In this document: piece after piece, positions 13,806 to 22,815 of the stretch
Layout: each line of letters begins with the position of its first letter
How positions within the stretch are numbered: the first letter of the stretch is position 1
NCBI GenBank assembly: GCA_030835845.1
Contig: JAUROD010000028.1
Coordinates: 1-48,168 of the forward strand
DNA: 48,168 nucleotides
Source: Flavobacteriaceae bacterium
Lineage (GTDB): Bacteria > Bacteroidota > Bacteroidia > Flavobacteriales > Flavobacteriaceae
Reading direction: 5' to 3'
Position numbers and translations under genes: made by a program
The notes under the pieces: generated by a model
Told to the model about the DNA's origin: nothing
The model's input: only the letters and a program-made list of their open reading frames with translations
The model's database searches: none

Positions 13806-15194
13806 ATGGCAAAATACGACATTATCGTTATTGGAAGTGGACCTGGAGGCTACGTAACAGCAATCCGTGCGTCACAATTAGGTTTTAAAACAGCTGTTGT
13901 TGAAAAGGAAAGCCTTGGAGGGGTTTGTCTTAACTGGGGATGTATTCCTACAAAAGCACTTATAAAATCTGCGCAAGTCTTTGATTACCTAAAACATGCT
14001 GGAGACTATGGTTTAGTCGTTAAAGAATACGATAAGGATTTTGACGCAGTTGTAAACAGAAGTCGAAATGTAGCAGAGGGAATGAGCAAGGGTGTTCAGT
14101 TTTTAATGAAAAAGAATAAAATAGATATACTTAATGGATTTGGGAAAGTTTTACCCAAAAAACAAGTAAGTGTCACCCTAGATAACAAAGAAGAAATTCA
14201 CGAAGCAGATCATATCATAATTGCCTCAGGTGCACGTTCTCGTGAACTACCTAATCTACCTCAAGATGGTAAAAAAGTGATTGGATATCGCGAGGCGATG
14301 ACGTTATCAAAACAACCCAAAAAACTAATTGTTGTTGGTTCTGGAGCTATCGGAATCGAATTTGCATATTTCTACAATGCAATGGGAACTGAAGTTACAG
14401 TAGTTGAATTCCAAAACAGAATTGTACCCGTTGAAGATGAAGAAGTATCTAAACAGTTAGAAAGATCGTTTAAAAAATCAGGAATAAATATCCTAACTTC
14501 AGCAGAAGTAACTCACGTTGACACCTCTGGAAAAGGAGTTACTGCAACAGTAAAAACCGATAAAGGAGAAGAAAAGTTAAAAGCTGATGTTGTTCTGTCT
14601 GCCGTTGGAATCAAAACCAATATTGAAAATATCGGCTTACAAGAAGTTGGTATTGCAGTGGATAGAGACAAGATTTTAGTAAACGACTTTTATCAAACTA
14701 ATTTACCTGGTTATTACGCAATTGGAGACGTAACACAAGGGCAGGCTTTAGCTCATGTTGCTTCTGCTGAGGGAATTTTATGTGTTGAGAAAATTGCAGG
14801 TCATAAGGTTGAGCCGCTGGATTATGGCAATATACCAGGCTGTACGTATTGTTATCCTGAAGTGGCATCTGTAGGTCTTACCGAAGCCCAAGCAAAAGAT
14901 AAAGGCTATGAAATTAAGGTTGGTAAATTTCCTTTTTCAGCATCAGGAAAAGCACAAGCCAGTGGATCTTCAGAAGGTTTTGTAAAAGTTATATTCGATG
15001 CTAAATATGGAGAATGGCTTGGCTGTCACATGATTGGCGCAGGAGTAACTGATATGATTGCAGAAGCAGTACTAGGACGTAAACTGGAAACTACCGGTCA
15101 TGAAGTTTTAAAAGCTGTACACCCTCACCCTACGATGAGTGAAGCGATGATGGAAGCTGTAGCCGATGCATACGATGAAGTGATTCATTTGTAA
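13806..15194 (+). CDS. lpdA: Dihydrolipoyl dehydrogenase (E3)
   Basis: This FAD enzyme re-oxidises dihydrolipoamide in the pyruvate, 2-oxoglutarate and branched-chain dehydrogenase complexes, passing electrons to NAD+. The 462-residue protein has the FAD fold GSGPGGYVTAIRA near the N-terminus, the redox pair in GGVCLNWGCIPTK, an NAD fold VVGSGAIGIEFAYFY, and the C-terminal catalytic pair in AVHPHPTMSEAM. It is a stand-alone E3, with no E1 or E2 gene adjacent. A terminator follows. Confidence 0.96.
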   Translation: MAKYDIIVIGSGPGGYVTAIRASQLGFKTAVVEKESLGGVCLNWGCIPTKALIKSAQVFDYLKHAGDYGLVVKEYDKDFDAVVNRSRNVAEGMSKGVQFLMKKNKIDILNGFGKVLPKKQVSVTLDNKEEIHEADHIIIASGARSRELPNLPQDGKKVIGYREAMTLSKQPKKLIVVGSGAIGIEFAYFYNAMGTEVTVVEFQNRIVPVEDEEVSKQLERSFKKSGINILTSAEVTHVDTSGKGVTATVKTDKGEEKLKADVVLSAVGIKTNIENIGLQEVGIAVDRDKILVNDFYQTNLPGYYAIGDVTQGQALAHVASAEGILCVEKIAGHKVEPLDYGNIPGCTYCYPEVASVGLTEAQAKDKGYEIKVGKFPFSASGKAQASGSSEGFVKVIFDAKYGEWLGCHMIGAGVTDMIAEAVLGRKLETTGHEVLKAVHPHPTMSEAMMEAVADAYDEVIHL

Positions 15195-15228
15195 CGCAAC
15201 CTACATCTTTAAAGAGTTTTAATATTAA

Positions 15229-15254
15229 AAGCCGGTAATTATACTGGCTTTTTT
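15229..15254 (+). terminator. Terminator after lpdA
   Basis: AAGCCGGT, loop AATTAT and ACTGGCTT form an 8-bp stem with one G-T pair, followed by a T run. It lies 34 nt after the lpdA stop. Confidence 0.8.
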
Positions 15255-15404
15255 GATATGATTAGATTTGTAAATATTTCCCTTGAAACCTAATGTTAGG
15301 GGTATATCCTAGGAGCTTTAATGAAAAAACACTAAATTGAAGCAAACATCTCATAGATCGGACAATCACCCACTCATAAAACTTCTTTTCTTCAGATTAT
15401 CTTA

Positions 15405-16622
15405 TTGATGGTTGCGGGGGAATCTGTTTTTATTTTGCCTTTTTTGTTAAGTAGAATTTTTCGTCCAACTTTTTTATCTGTTTTTCAGCTAACAAACTTT
15501 GAGTTGGGTTCACTCTATTCCATCTATGGAATTATAGCCATGCTCTCATATGTATTCGGAGGAGCAATTGCCGATCGTTTTGCTCCAAAAAAACTAATGG
15601 CTATATCTCTAATAATGACAGCAATGGGAGGGTATTTACTAGCTACTTTCCCCTCCTACTATATTCTTCAATTCATTTATGCCTATTGGGGTTTTTCTAC
15701 AATTTTTTTATTTTGGGCAGCAATGATAAAAGCAACCCGAAGTTGGGGTGGACTTAATCGTCAAGGAAAAGCATTTGGTTTACTCGAAGGTGGACGTGGA
15801 ATCGTTGCCGCATCTATTGGCGCCTTGGGAGTTGCTGTTTTTGCTCTATTTCTCCCCGAACATATTCAATCTACCTCTTTTGGTGATCGGCAAAACGCAT
15901 TTAGAGCAGTTATCTTGCTTGCTTCATCTATGATTATTGTTATTGGTTTTTTGGTGCTTCTCTTTTTAAAAGATAATATCATTCAAACCAAATCTACTGT
16001 TTCTAAAAAAGCTTCTTGGGAGAAAATACTGAAAGTAATTAAAATTCCTGCCGTTTGGCTCTTAGTACTAATTGTATTATCTGCTTATGTTGGATATAAA
16101 GTAACAGATATACTTTCGTTGTATGCAGCAGAAGTAATGCTTTTTGACGAGGTTAACGCAGCTCGTGTCGGCTCTTATCAAATGTATCTAAGACCTATCG
16201 TATGTATTTCAATTGGATTTTTTGCTGACCATACGAGTAATTCAATATGGTTAATTATCGGTTTTATCATTCTTTTAGTAGGTGCTTTGATGTTTGCATC
16301 CGGTAATGTACAATCCCCTTTAAATGCCTTGTTTTTTCTCTCTGTGATAATCACAGGTATAGGTACGTATGGATTAAGAACACTATACTTTGCATCAATT
16401 CAAGAAGGAAATATCCCTTACGCTATTACAGGCACTGCAGTAGGCGTAATCTCCATTATAGGATATACTCCAGATATTTTTATGGGACCTATAATGGGAC
16501 AATTATTAGATCAAAATCCAGGTGTAAAAGGACATCAATATGTTTTTGGTCTTCTTGCTGTATTTGCCTTTATTGGACTGATAACTTCGATTAAATTTCG
16601 AAGTATGGTGAAGAAAAAGTAA
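15405..16622 (+). CDS. MFS transporter with damaged 5' end
   Basis: The readable 405 residues (TTG at 15405, ATG at 15408) form a major-facilitator protein with about twelve membrane segments. GGAIADRFAPKKLMAIS is the typical loop between helices 2 and 3. The substrate is unknown. The start given cuts into helix 1: the same frame is open back to 15357 and reads SPTHKTSFLQIILL, which belongs to the protein, but it has no start codon. A TTG at 15337 opens MKQTSHRSDNHP one frame away, and one extra C in the CCC at 15369-15371 would join the two. I infer a single-base deletion or a sequence error, with the true start near 15337. The hydrolase gene follows after 8 nt. Confidence 0.75.
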   Translation: MMVAGESVFILPFLLSRIFRPTFLSVFQLTNFELGSLYSIYGIIAMLSYVFGGAIADRFAPKKLMAISLIMTAMGGYLLATFPSYYILQFIYAYWGFSTIFLFWAAMIKATRSWGGLNRQGKAFGLLEGGRGIVAASIGALGVAVFALFLPEHIQSTSFGDRQNAFRAVILLASSMIIVIGFLVLLFLKDNIIQTKSTVSKKASWEKILKVIKIPAVWLLVLIVLSAYVGYKVTDILSLYAAEVMLFDEVNAARVGSYQMYLRPIVCISIGFFADHTSNSIWLIIGFIILLVGALMFASGNVQSPLNALFFLSVIITGIGTYGLRTLYFASIQEGNIPYAITGTAVGVISIIGYTPDIFMGPIMGQLLDQNPGVKGHQYVFGLLAVFAFIGLITSIKFRSMVKKK

Positions 16623-16630
16623 GTTTACTT

Positions 16631-17488
16631 ATGGTAAAAAAAATAAACACAGAACGAGGTAATTTCTCCTATCGTATCTTCGGTAAAACAACATGTCCAG
16701 TTTTGATGCTTGTTCATGGTTGGCCACAAAGTAGTTACTGCTGGATTGAAGTTTCGAAATATTTAACTGATTATTTTGTAATTGCTCCTGACCTAAGAGG
16801 ACTAGGAGACAGTGAACGAAATGATGAGGTAGATAAATTCACCAAAGACCAGCTTGCTTTGGATCTTTTTGCAATAGCTGACACTCTTGGGTTGGAAGAG
16901 TTTTATCTCGGGGGACATGACTGGGGAGGTGCAGTTGTTCAAGAAATGGCACTTTTACAACCTCAACGCATAAAAAAATTAATCATTTTAAATATGATGT
17001 TAATTCACAATGCGGAAGGAAAGAAAAAAGCAGCTCAAACTTTAGGAAAACAGATGTTTCGATCTTCATGGTATCAATTTTTTCAAAGTATTCCAGGCTT
17101 TGCAGAAAAAATGATTGAAGGAAAAGAAGATATTTGGATACGCTTTTTTTGTCGCGGAATAAGCAGTCCTATCCCAGAAGAAGCTATTCAAGAATATATA
17201 AGATGTTATAAAATTGATGGTACAATCACAAGTGGAGCAAATTTATATCGCAGCCTACCCACTGATCGCCTAAGATGGAAGACCTATCATAAAAATACAC
17301 TTTTAATGCCTTCACTTATCATTCATGGAGAATTAGATCCAGTAATAATCAAAGATTTTTTGTTTAAGGCTGATTCTGTTTTTAGTAATTTAAAAATAAA
17401 ATACTTAAAAGCAGGGCATTTTATAGGCGACGAACAACCCAAAAAAGTAGGTAATGCAATAAATACTTTTCTAAAAGAAGAAAGATAG
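16631..17488 (+). CDS. Alpha/beta hydrolase, epoxide hydrolase-like
   Basis: This 285-residue cytosolic hydrolase has the oxyanion motif HGWPQ (residues 29-33), DLRGLGDSE, and the nucleophile elbow GGHDWGG with Asp at residue 97 instead of Ser. An Asp nucleophile points to epoxide hydrolases or haloalkane dehalogenases. Asp236 (GELDP) and His263 (AGHF) can complete the triad. YRSLP near 206 fits the lid tyrosine of epoxide hydrolases and favours that group. The natural substrate is unknown. It starts 8 nt after the MFS gene, so the two are likely co-transcribed, and it converges on aroQ with a 2-nt gap. Confidence 0.82.
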   Translation: MVKKINTERGNFSYRIFGKTTCPVLMLVHGWPQSSYCWIEVSKYLTDYFVIAPDLRGLGDSERNDEVDKFTKDQLALDLFAIADTLGLEEFYLGGHDWGGAVVQEMALLQPQRIKKLIILNMMLIHNAEGKKKAAQTLGKQMFRSSWYQFFQSIPGFAEKMIEGKEDIWIRFFCRGISSPIPEEAIQEYIRCYKIDGTITSGANLYRSLPTDRLRWKTYHKNTLLMPSLIIHGELDPVIIKDFLFKADSVFSNLKIKYLKAGHFIGDEQPKKVGNAINTFLKEER

Positions 17489-17490
17489 TT

Positions 17491-17907
17491 TTAGCTTAAG
17501 AAACTTTCAATTGCTAAACGATAAGAATCCAATCCAAAACCAAGAATAAGTCCTTTTGCATTTGGAGTTATATACGAAGTATGTCTAAAATCTTCACGTG
17601 CAAATGTATTTGAAATATGAACTTCAATGACATCTGTTTCAATCGCTTTTATAGCATCTCCTATACCCACAGAAGTGTGTGTGTATGCTGCTGCATTTAA
17701 AATAATTCCATCAGCACTAAAACCTACACGCTGAAGTTCGTCAATGATTTCTCCTTCAACATTAGATTGAAAATAATTAAAATCAATTTGCGGATATTTG
17801 CTTTTAACTTCTTCAAAAAACTGTTCGAAGGTTTGTGAACCATAAATTCCAGGTTCGCGAGTACCAAGCAAATTCAAATTTGGTCCGTTTATAATACTGA
17901 GTTTCAT
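17491..17907 (-). CDS. aroQ: 3-dehydroquinate dehydratase, type II
   Basis: It converts 3-dehydroquinate to 3-dehydroshikimate in aromatic amino-acid synthesis. The 138-residue length is that of the small dodecameric type II enzyme. The N-terminal signature IINGPNLNLLGTREPGIYGS contains the catalytic Tyr22 and the Arg of the lid, and the substrate-binding HISNTFAREDFRHTS holds the catalytic His. It is a single gene flanked by a convergent hydrolase and a divergent PqqB-like gene. Confidence 0.96.
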   Translation of the reverse strand: MKLSIINGPNLNLLGTREPGIYGSQTFEQFFEEVKSKYPQIDFNYFQSNVEGEIIDELQRVGFSADGIILNAAAYTHTSVGIGDAIKAIETDVIEVHISNTFAREDFRHTSYITPNAKGLILGFGLDSYRLAIESFLS

Positions 17908-18002
17908 AAGGTAAAAATACCCTAAAAAATTGATTTGCCCTAGCAGAAAAAAGAAACCGTAAATAATTGGTTATCTTAGTTTGGATTTCAACAGACACGA
18001 GG

Positions 18003-18950
18003 ATGAGTAGAAATAAACATTTTGTGAGTAGCCAAAAACAAATCACTTTGTTGTTTTTATTTTGGATTATCAATGCTTATACTAATGTTTTCGGACAAGT
18101 TAGCTTGCATATCCTTGGGACTGCTCAAGATGCTGGGGCTCCACAAATTGGATGTAAAAAAGAATGTTGCATATCACTTTGGGACAATGGTATTCAGGAA
18201 AATGTTGTTTCGCTTGGTGTTATTGATAATACTATAAAAACTCATTATCTATTCGAGGCAACTCCAGATATTGGTCAGCAATTGGCACTTTTAGAGGCTG
18301 AAACAAGAGGGTTGACTAATATGAGTGGAATTTTTATCACACATGGTCATATTGGACATTATTCAGGGTTATTATATTTAGGAAAAGAAGCAATGAATGG
18401 AAATAATATTCCACTTTTTGCGGCTAAAAGAATGGCTGACTTTTTAAGAAAAAATGGACCTTGGGAACAATTGGTTTTAAATCAAAATATTAATATCATG
18501 GAGCTTGTTCCAGAAAAAGAATTGAAATTGAGTTCTAATTTACATATAACTCCTATCCTAGTACCCCATCGAGATGAGTATTCTGAAACAGTTGGGTTTA
18601 TTATCAAGGGGAGTCAGAAAACGGCTTTATTCATACCCGATATAGATAAATGGGAACGTTGGGATACCGCAATAGAAAATCTAATTAATGAAGTTGATTT
18701 TGCTTTTTTAGATGCCACTTTTTTTGATGGAAAAGAATTGCCAAACCGAAATATGGATGCAATTCCACATCCTTTTGTAGTTGAAAGCATACAGCGTTTC
18801 GACTCACTATCCTCCTCAGAAAAAGCAAAAATTTATTTTATCCATTTTAACCATACCAATCCACTATTAAAACGCAACAGTAAGGCTTTCCAATTATTAA
18901 CTGAAAAGGGGTTTCAGATTGCGAAGACTGGAATGAAATTTGAACTATAA
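18003..18950 (+). CDS. PqqB-like metallo-beta-lactamase-fold hydrolase, exported
   Basis: Begun at the ATG at 18003, this is a 315-residue protein with an N-terminal hydrophobic segment (TLLFLFWIINAYTNVFGQ) that looks like a signal peptide, so it is probably periplasmic. The opening LGTAQDAGAPQIGCKKECC is the signature of PqqB-type proteins. The metal site reads HGHIGH rather than the standard HxHxDH, and HFNHTNPLL near the end supplies further ligands. No other pqq gene is nearby, so a role in PQQ synthesis is unlikely; phosphodiester or related hydrolysis is a guess. An ATG at 17967 would add 12 non-family residues. Its TAA is followed directly by the TTG of xerD. Confidence 0.8.
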   Translation: MSRNKHFVSSQKQITLLFLFWIINAYTNVFGQVSLHILGTAQDAGAPQIGCKKECCISLWDNGIQENVVSLGVIDNTIKTHYLFEATPDIGQQLALLEAETRGLTNMSGIFITHGHIGHYSGLLYLGKEAMNGNNIPLFAAKRMADFLRKNGPWEQLVLNQNINIMELVPEKELKLSSNLHITPILVPHRDEYSETVGFIIKGSQKTALFIPDIDKWERWDTAIENLINEVDFAFLDATFFDGKELPNRNMDAIPHPFVVESIQRFDSLSSSEKAKIYFIHFNHTNPLLKRNSKAFQLLTEKGFQIAKTGMKFEL

Positions 18951-19853
18951 TTGACACATTGGGAAAACGCTCTTAAGGATTACACTATATATCTTCGGCT
19001 TGAAAGGGGGTTGTCTGAAAACACCATTCAAAGCTACTACTATGACATACAGGCATTTATTGACTATATAAAGGCAAATAATTTGAATTTTACAATTCAA
19101 AGCTGTAGCAAAGATGACCTTAATGCCTATGTCTATTTTTTAGCAAAAGAAGTAAGTAGTAGATCTCAAGCTCGACAGATTTCAGGCTTAAAAAGTTTTT
19201 TTAACTATTTAATCTTTGAGGACTATCGCAGTGATTCACCAATGGATTTAATTGATTCTCCTAAAATTGGACAAAAACTACCTGAAGTTTTAAGCGTTTC
19301 TGAAATTGACTCAATACTAGCATCTATTGACCTAAGTAACAAACAAGGACATCGAAATATGGCAATTATTGAGTTATTGTACGGGAGTGGTCTTCGTGTA
19401 AGCGAACTGTTAAACTTAAGAATGTCAGATATCCATTTTGAAGAAAATTTGATCCTAATTACTGGAAAAGGAAACAAACAGAGATTAGTTCCATTGGGAG
19501 GCATTTGTAAAAAAAGGGTCTTGTGCTATATTGATGAATCTCGTGTGCATTATCCAATCAAAAAAGAAGCACAAGATATTGTGTTTCTAAATCAAAATGG
19601 GAGACAACTTACACGTGCAATGATTTTTACAATTGTTCGACAAGCCACCAAACTTGCTGGAGTTCAGAAAAAAGTGAGTCCTCATACTTTTCGGCATTCA
19701 TTTGCAACCCATTTACTTGAGAATGGAGCAGATTTAAGGTCAATACAACAGATGATGGGTCACGAAAGTATAACTACAACTGAAGTATATGTTCACCTTG
19801 ACTCAAAACATTTAGCAAGAACACTGAATGATTTTCACCCGAGAAACAACTAA
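18951..19853 (+). CDS. xerD: Site-specific tyrosine recombinase XerD
   Basis: It resolves chromosome dimers at dif with its XerC-type partner. The 300-residue protein has the N-terminal SAM-like core-binding domain and the catalytic set Arg149, Lys173, His245, Arg248, His271 and Tyr280 (in TTEVYVHLD). Length and sequence fit the housekeeping recombinase rather than a phage or island integrase, and no att-like repeats or cargo are seen. The start is TTG at 18951, immediately after the upstream stop, and gives the usual N-terminus MTHWENALKDY. The 3' end overlaps the response-regulator gene by 4 nt. Confidence 0.93.
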   Translation: MTHWENALKDYTIYLRLERGLSENTIQSYYYDIQAFIDYIKANNLNFTIQSCSKDDLNAYVYFLAKEVSSRSQARQISGLKSFFNYLIFEDYRSDSPMDLIDSPKIGQKLPEVLSVSEIDSILASIDLSNKQGHRNMAIIELLYGSGLRVSELLNLRMSDIHFEENLILITGKGNKQRLVPLGGICKKRVLCYIDESRVHYPIKKEAQDIVFLNQNGRQLTRAMIFTIVRQATKLAGVQKKVSPHTFRHSFATHLLENGADLRSIQQMMGHESITTTEVYVHLDSKHLARTLNDFHPRNN

Positions 19854-20553
19854 GGCTTAACCACTAAACGAAATCCCTCTCCGTGGATATTAAGTATTTC
19901 CACATTGCCATCTTGCTTGAGGTATTTTCTCAACTTTGCTATATAGACATCCATTGAACGAGAGGTGAAATAGTTGTCATCTCTCCAAATTTTATTTAAT
20001 GCTTTATCTCTTGGCATTAAGTCATTGATATGCAATGCTAAAAGTCGTAATAATTGGTTTTCTTTTGGGGATAATTTAATGGATTCTCATCTTTAAACGT
20101 TAACATTCTGAGCTTTGCATTGAGTTTAAATTCTCCAATAACAAAATCCATTTCATCAGATTCGGGTACGACTTGAGTCATACGACGACTAAGTATAGAT
20201 TTAATTTTTGCTAATAAAACTTCAGAATCAAATGGCTTTGATAAAAAATCATCTGCTCCAATTTTAAATCCTTTGAGCACATCTTCTTTCATTGTTTTTG
20301 CGGTCAAAAAAATTAGAGGAACACTCTCGTTTTTCTCACGAATCTCTTTTGCCAGTGTAAACCCATCTTTGTAGGGCATCATTACATCAAGTAAACAAAG
20401 GTCAAAAGTATCTTTTTTGAATTTTTCCATTCCCTCGATTCCATTTTTTGCGAGAGTAACTTCATATCCATTAATCATTAAATATTCTTTTAAAATACTT
20501 CCAAAATTTGGATCATCTTCAACTAAAAGTATATTTCTATGGTCTGCTTTCAT
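19850..20553 (-). pseudogene. rprY: OmpR-family response regulator split by a -1 frameshift
   Basis: The first part (20038-20553) is an intact receiver: acidic pocket near residues 12-14, phospho-acceptor Asp56 in LLDVMMP, Thr84 and Lys106. It then drifts out of frame after KDENP and stops. The second part (19850 up to about 20072) is an intact winged-helix DNA-binding domain, with RSMDVYIAKLRKYLK and IHGEGFRLV. One extra base near 20072-20082 would restore LSPKENQLLRLLALHIND and give 234 residues, the normal length. Both halves are well preserved, so this is a very recent mutation or a sequence error. It pairs with the kinase just upstream. The RprY name is by family likeness and is not certain. 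Confidence 0.85.
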
Positions 20554-20571
20554 AAAAGGTGATATTAAAGT

Positions 20572-22155
20572 TTAATCATTAATTAGGGGTAATTTTATGA
20601 CGAAAGTTGAACCCTCGCCTTTAACACTATTAACATTAATTGTGCCATTTAATAAAGTGATTATTTTCTTCACATAGGTTAGACCCAGTCCATGTCCCTT
20701 AATATTGTGAACATTCCCACTTTCTTTACGGTAAAATTTCTCAAAAATTAAATTTAAGGTTTCTTGATCCATCCCTATTCCGTAATCTTTTAACTCAATT
20801 ACAATATGACTTTTTTCTTCCCATGTAGACAATTCAATTATTGGAGAACCTTCTGAATATTTTATTGCATTGTCAAGTAAATTAATAAGCACATTTGTTA
20901 AATGATTTGGGTTAACCATCACCATAAATTGTTTTGCTTTTAGGTCTTTTTTAATTTTACCATCTCTGTTTTGGACTATTAATTCAACGTGAGATATAGC
21001 GTCTAAAATAAGATCGTGTATAGAAATTGGTGCTAATTCCATTGGTGTTGTACCGCGATCTAGTTGTGATATCATCAATATTGTTTCCACTTGGTCTTGC
21101 ATCCGTTTATTTTCCTCACGCATCATTTGAAGGTAGCGAGAAACCTTAGAAGTATCTTTTATATTGGCTGGATTTTCAATCGCATCAATTGCCAAATTGA
21201 TTGTTGCTATTGGTGTTTTAAATTCATGCGACATATTATTGATGAAGTCGGATTTGATCTCTGATATTTTCTTTTGTTGAAGAATCTGAAAAAGGGAAAT
21301 TCCACATACAATTACAATTAAAAGTGTAAGTATAAACGACAAACTTGCAACTCCTACAATAGAAGAAAGTACATAACTGTTTTTCTCAGGAAAGGATACA
21401 ATTAAATCATAGTTGCTTTCATTCAAATTATCGCTAAAAATGGGTATGCTGTATCTTGGGCCTTCTTGAGTTTCAACATAATTATTTGATGTGACACGAG
21501 TCGCTAAACCTTGACTAAATATACCAAACTCAAAAGGTGTTATAATATTTCGAGAGGATAATTCGCGCTTAAGTAAAAATTCCAATTCCTCTGCCTTGAC
21601 TCTTTTATGAATAGGGAATGAATTTGCCATTTTTGAAAAAATCGATGCATATGTCGCTTGATCAATGGTATTAATACGTTCTATTTTCTGATATGTTTCA
21701 GTGGAAAAAGTACGTTGATTTTCACGGTCAAAAGCTTGTTTAAAAATACGGGTTGTCTCTATCCCTTTAAAATCAGTGACACGTGACAGTTCTCCTTCCT
21801 GACCATCTTCACTGGAAAATGGAATGCTGTACTCTTCTTCTAATAAACCAAAAGTAAAAAGTGAAGAAAGGTTTGATTCATCCTCAGAGTCATAAAATAA
21901 AAAAACTTCGCGAAGTCTTGACCGGTCTGGCTTACCAATCGAATCTGTTAAACTTTCAAATGTGTTTATATAATGCTGTAATTCTATTTCTTGAATATCT
22001 TTTGCGACTGAACTCATCGATTGTTGAACAGCAAATGAAAATTCCTCTTCTCGATTATCAATCGCAGTATAGATCCAATAACCTTGGATTAGAATAATTC
22101 CAGCAACTGAAAAAATCATAAAAATGATTAACGATAAGAAATAGGTTTTTTTCAT
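20572..22155 (-). CDS. rprX: Sensor histidine kinase (RprX-like)
   Basis: This is a 527-residue membrane kinase. It has a transmembrane helix at about residues 7-30, a periplasmic sensor region of about 230 residues without a known domain, a second helix at about 262-290, and no HAMP that I can see. Then come the H box MSHEFKTP with His310, N box NVLINLLDNAIKY (421-433), G1 DYGIGMD, F box FEKFYRK and G2 GHGLGLTYV, all intact. It lies 18 nt before the response regulator on the same strand, so the pair forms one operon. The signal sensed is unknown. If the regulator's frameshift is real, this kinase has lost its cognate output. Confidence 0.92.
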   Translation of the reverse strand: MKKTYFLSLIIFMIFSVAGIILIQGYWIYTAIDNREEEFSFAVQQSMSSVAKDIQEIELQHYINTFESLTDSIGKPDRSRLREVFLFYDSEDESNLSSLFTFGLLEEEYSIPFSSEDGQEGELSRVTDFKGIETTRIFKQAFDRENQRTFSTETYQKIERINTIDQATYASIFSKMANSFPIHKRVKAEELEFLLKRELSSRNIITPFEFGIFSQGLATRVTSNNYVETQEGPRYSIPIFSDNLNESNYDLIVSFPEKNSYVLSSIVGVASLSFILTLLIVIVCGISLFQILQQKKISEIKSDFINNMSHEFKTPIATINLAIDAIENPANIKDTSKVSRYLQMMREENKRMQDQVETILMISQLDRGTTPMELAPISIHDLILDAISHVELIVQNRDGKIKKDLKAKQFMVMVNPNHLTNVLINLLDNAIKYSEGSPIIELSTWEEKSHIVIELKDYGIGMDQETLNLIFEKFYRKESGNVHNIKGHGLGLTYVKKIITLLNGTINVNSVKGEGSTFVIKLPLIND

Positions 22156-22218
22156 TTGTTAACTACACCGTTAATGCAAAGGTGATGAAAATACATGATT
22201 AGGAATGCTAATACTATG

Positions 22219-22815
22219 TTAATGCTCATGATTCATCGCTCTTATTTGTTTGTCAATATATTTAATCTGCTTTATTGTTTCCTCCCAATTGTTATTCTCA
22301 ATGACAAAATCTGCCAAGGGTATTTTTTTTTCATCATCCCATTGATTTTTCATTCTGGCTAAAACTTCTTCCCTCGAACATTTATCTCTATTAATTACAC
22401 GCACAATACGATCCTCCATTGGAGCTGTAGTCAATATTGTAGCATCCATCTTTTTTTCGCCTCCGTGCTCAAATAGAATAGCAACTTCTTTAATTACGTA
22501 TGCAGCGCTAGTTTGAGTTAACCAGTCTGTAAAATCTTTCTCAACTGCTGGATGAACTATATTTGTTAGCTGTTTTAGTGCATCAGGGTTATTGAATACA
22601 ATAGAGGCAATGAATTCTCGATTGAGTCTATTTTCTTTGTAGGAACTTAGTCCAAAAAGCTTAGTTATATGACCTATCAACTCTTCGGACTCCTCCATCA
22701 ATCTTTTTGCTTCCAAATCAGCTTGATAACAAGGGATTCCAAGAGTTTTAAATTCCTTTAAAATACTCGTTTTTCCACTTCCAATCCCTCCGGTAAGCCC
22801 AATTATCTTTGTCAT
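22219..22815 (-). CDS. coaE: Dephospho-CoA kinase
   Basis: It carries out the last step of coenzyme A synthesis, phosphorylating the 3'-hydroxyl of dephospho-CoA. The 198-residue protein has the P-loop GGIGSGKT at residues 9-16, the substrate-binding YQADLEAKRL, and the lid region VINRDKCSREEVLARMKNQW. It overlaps the YbbR-like gene by 4 nt (ATGA), so the two are translationally coupled. The coaBC gene lies 4.4 kb away in the same direction, in a separate transcription unit. Confidence 0.95.
   Translation of the reverse strand: MTKIIGLTGGIGSGKTSILKEFKTLGIPCYQADLEAKRLMEESEELIGHITKLFGLSSYKENRLNREFIASIVFNNPDALKQLTNIVHPAVEKDFTDWLTQTSAAYVIKEVAILFEHGGEKKMDATILTTAPMEDRIVRVINRDKCSREEVLARMKNQWDDEKKIPLADFVIENNNWEETIKQIKYIDKQIRAMNHEH

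Noticed and set aside
18003-18950. PQQ biosynthesis locus
   Set aside because: Only a PqqB-like protein is present, with a signal peptide and no pqqA, pqqC, pqqD or pqqE nearby.
18951-19853. Tyrosine recombinase as mark of a mobile element
   Set aside because: Sequence and length fit housekeeping XerD; no att-like repeats, cargo or tRNA target nearby.
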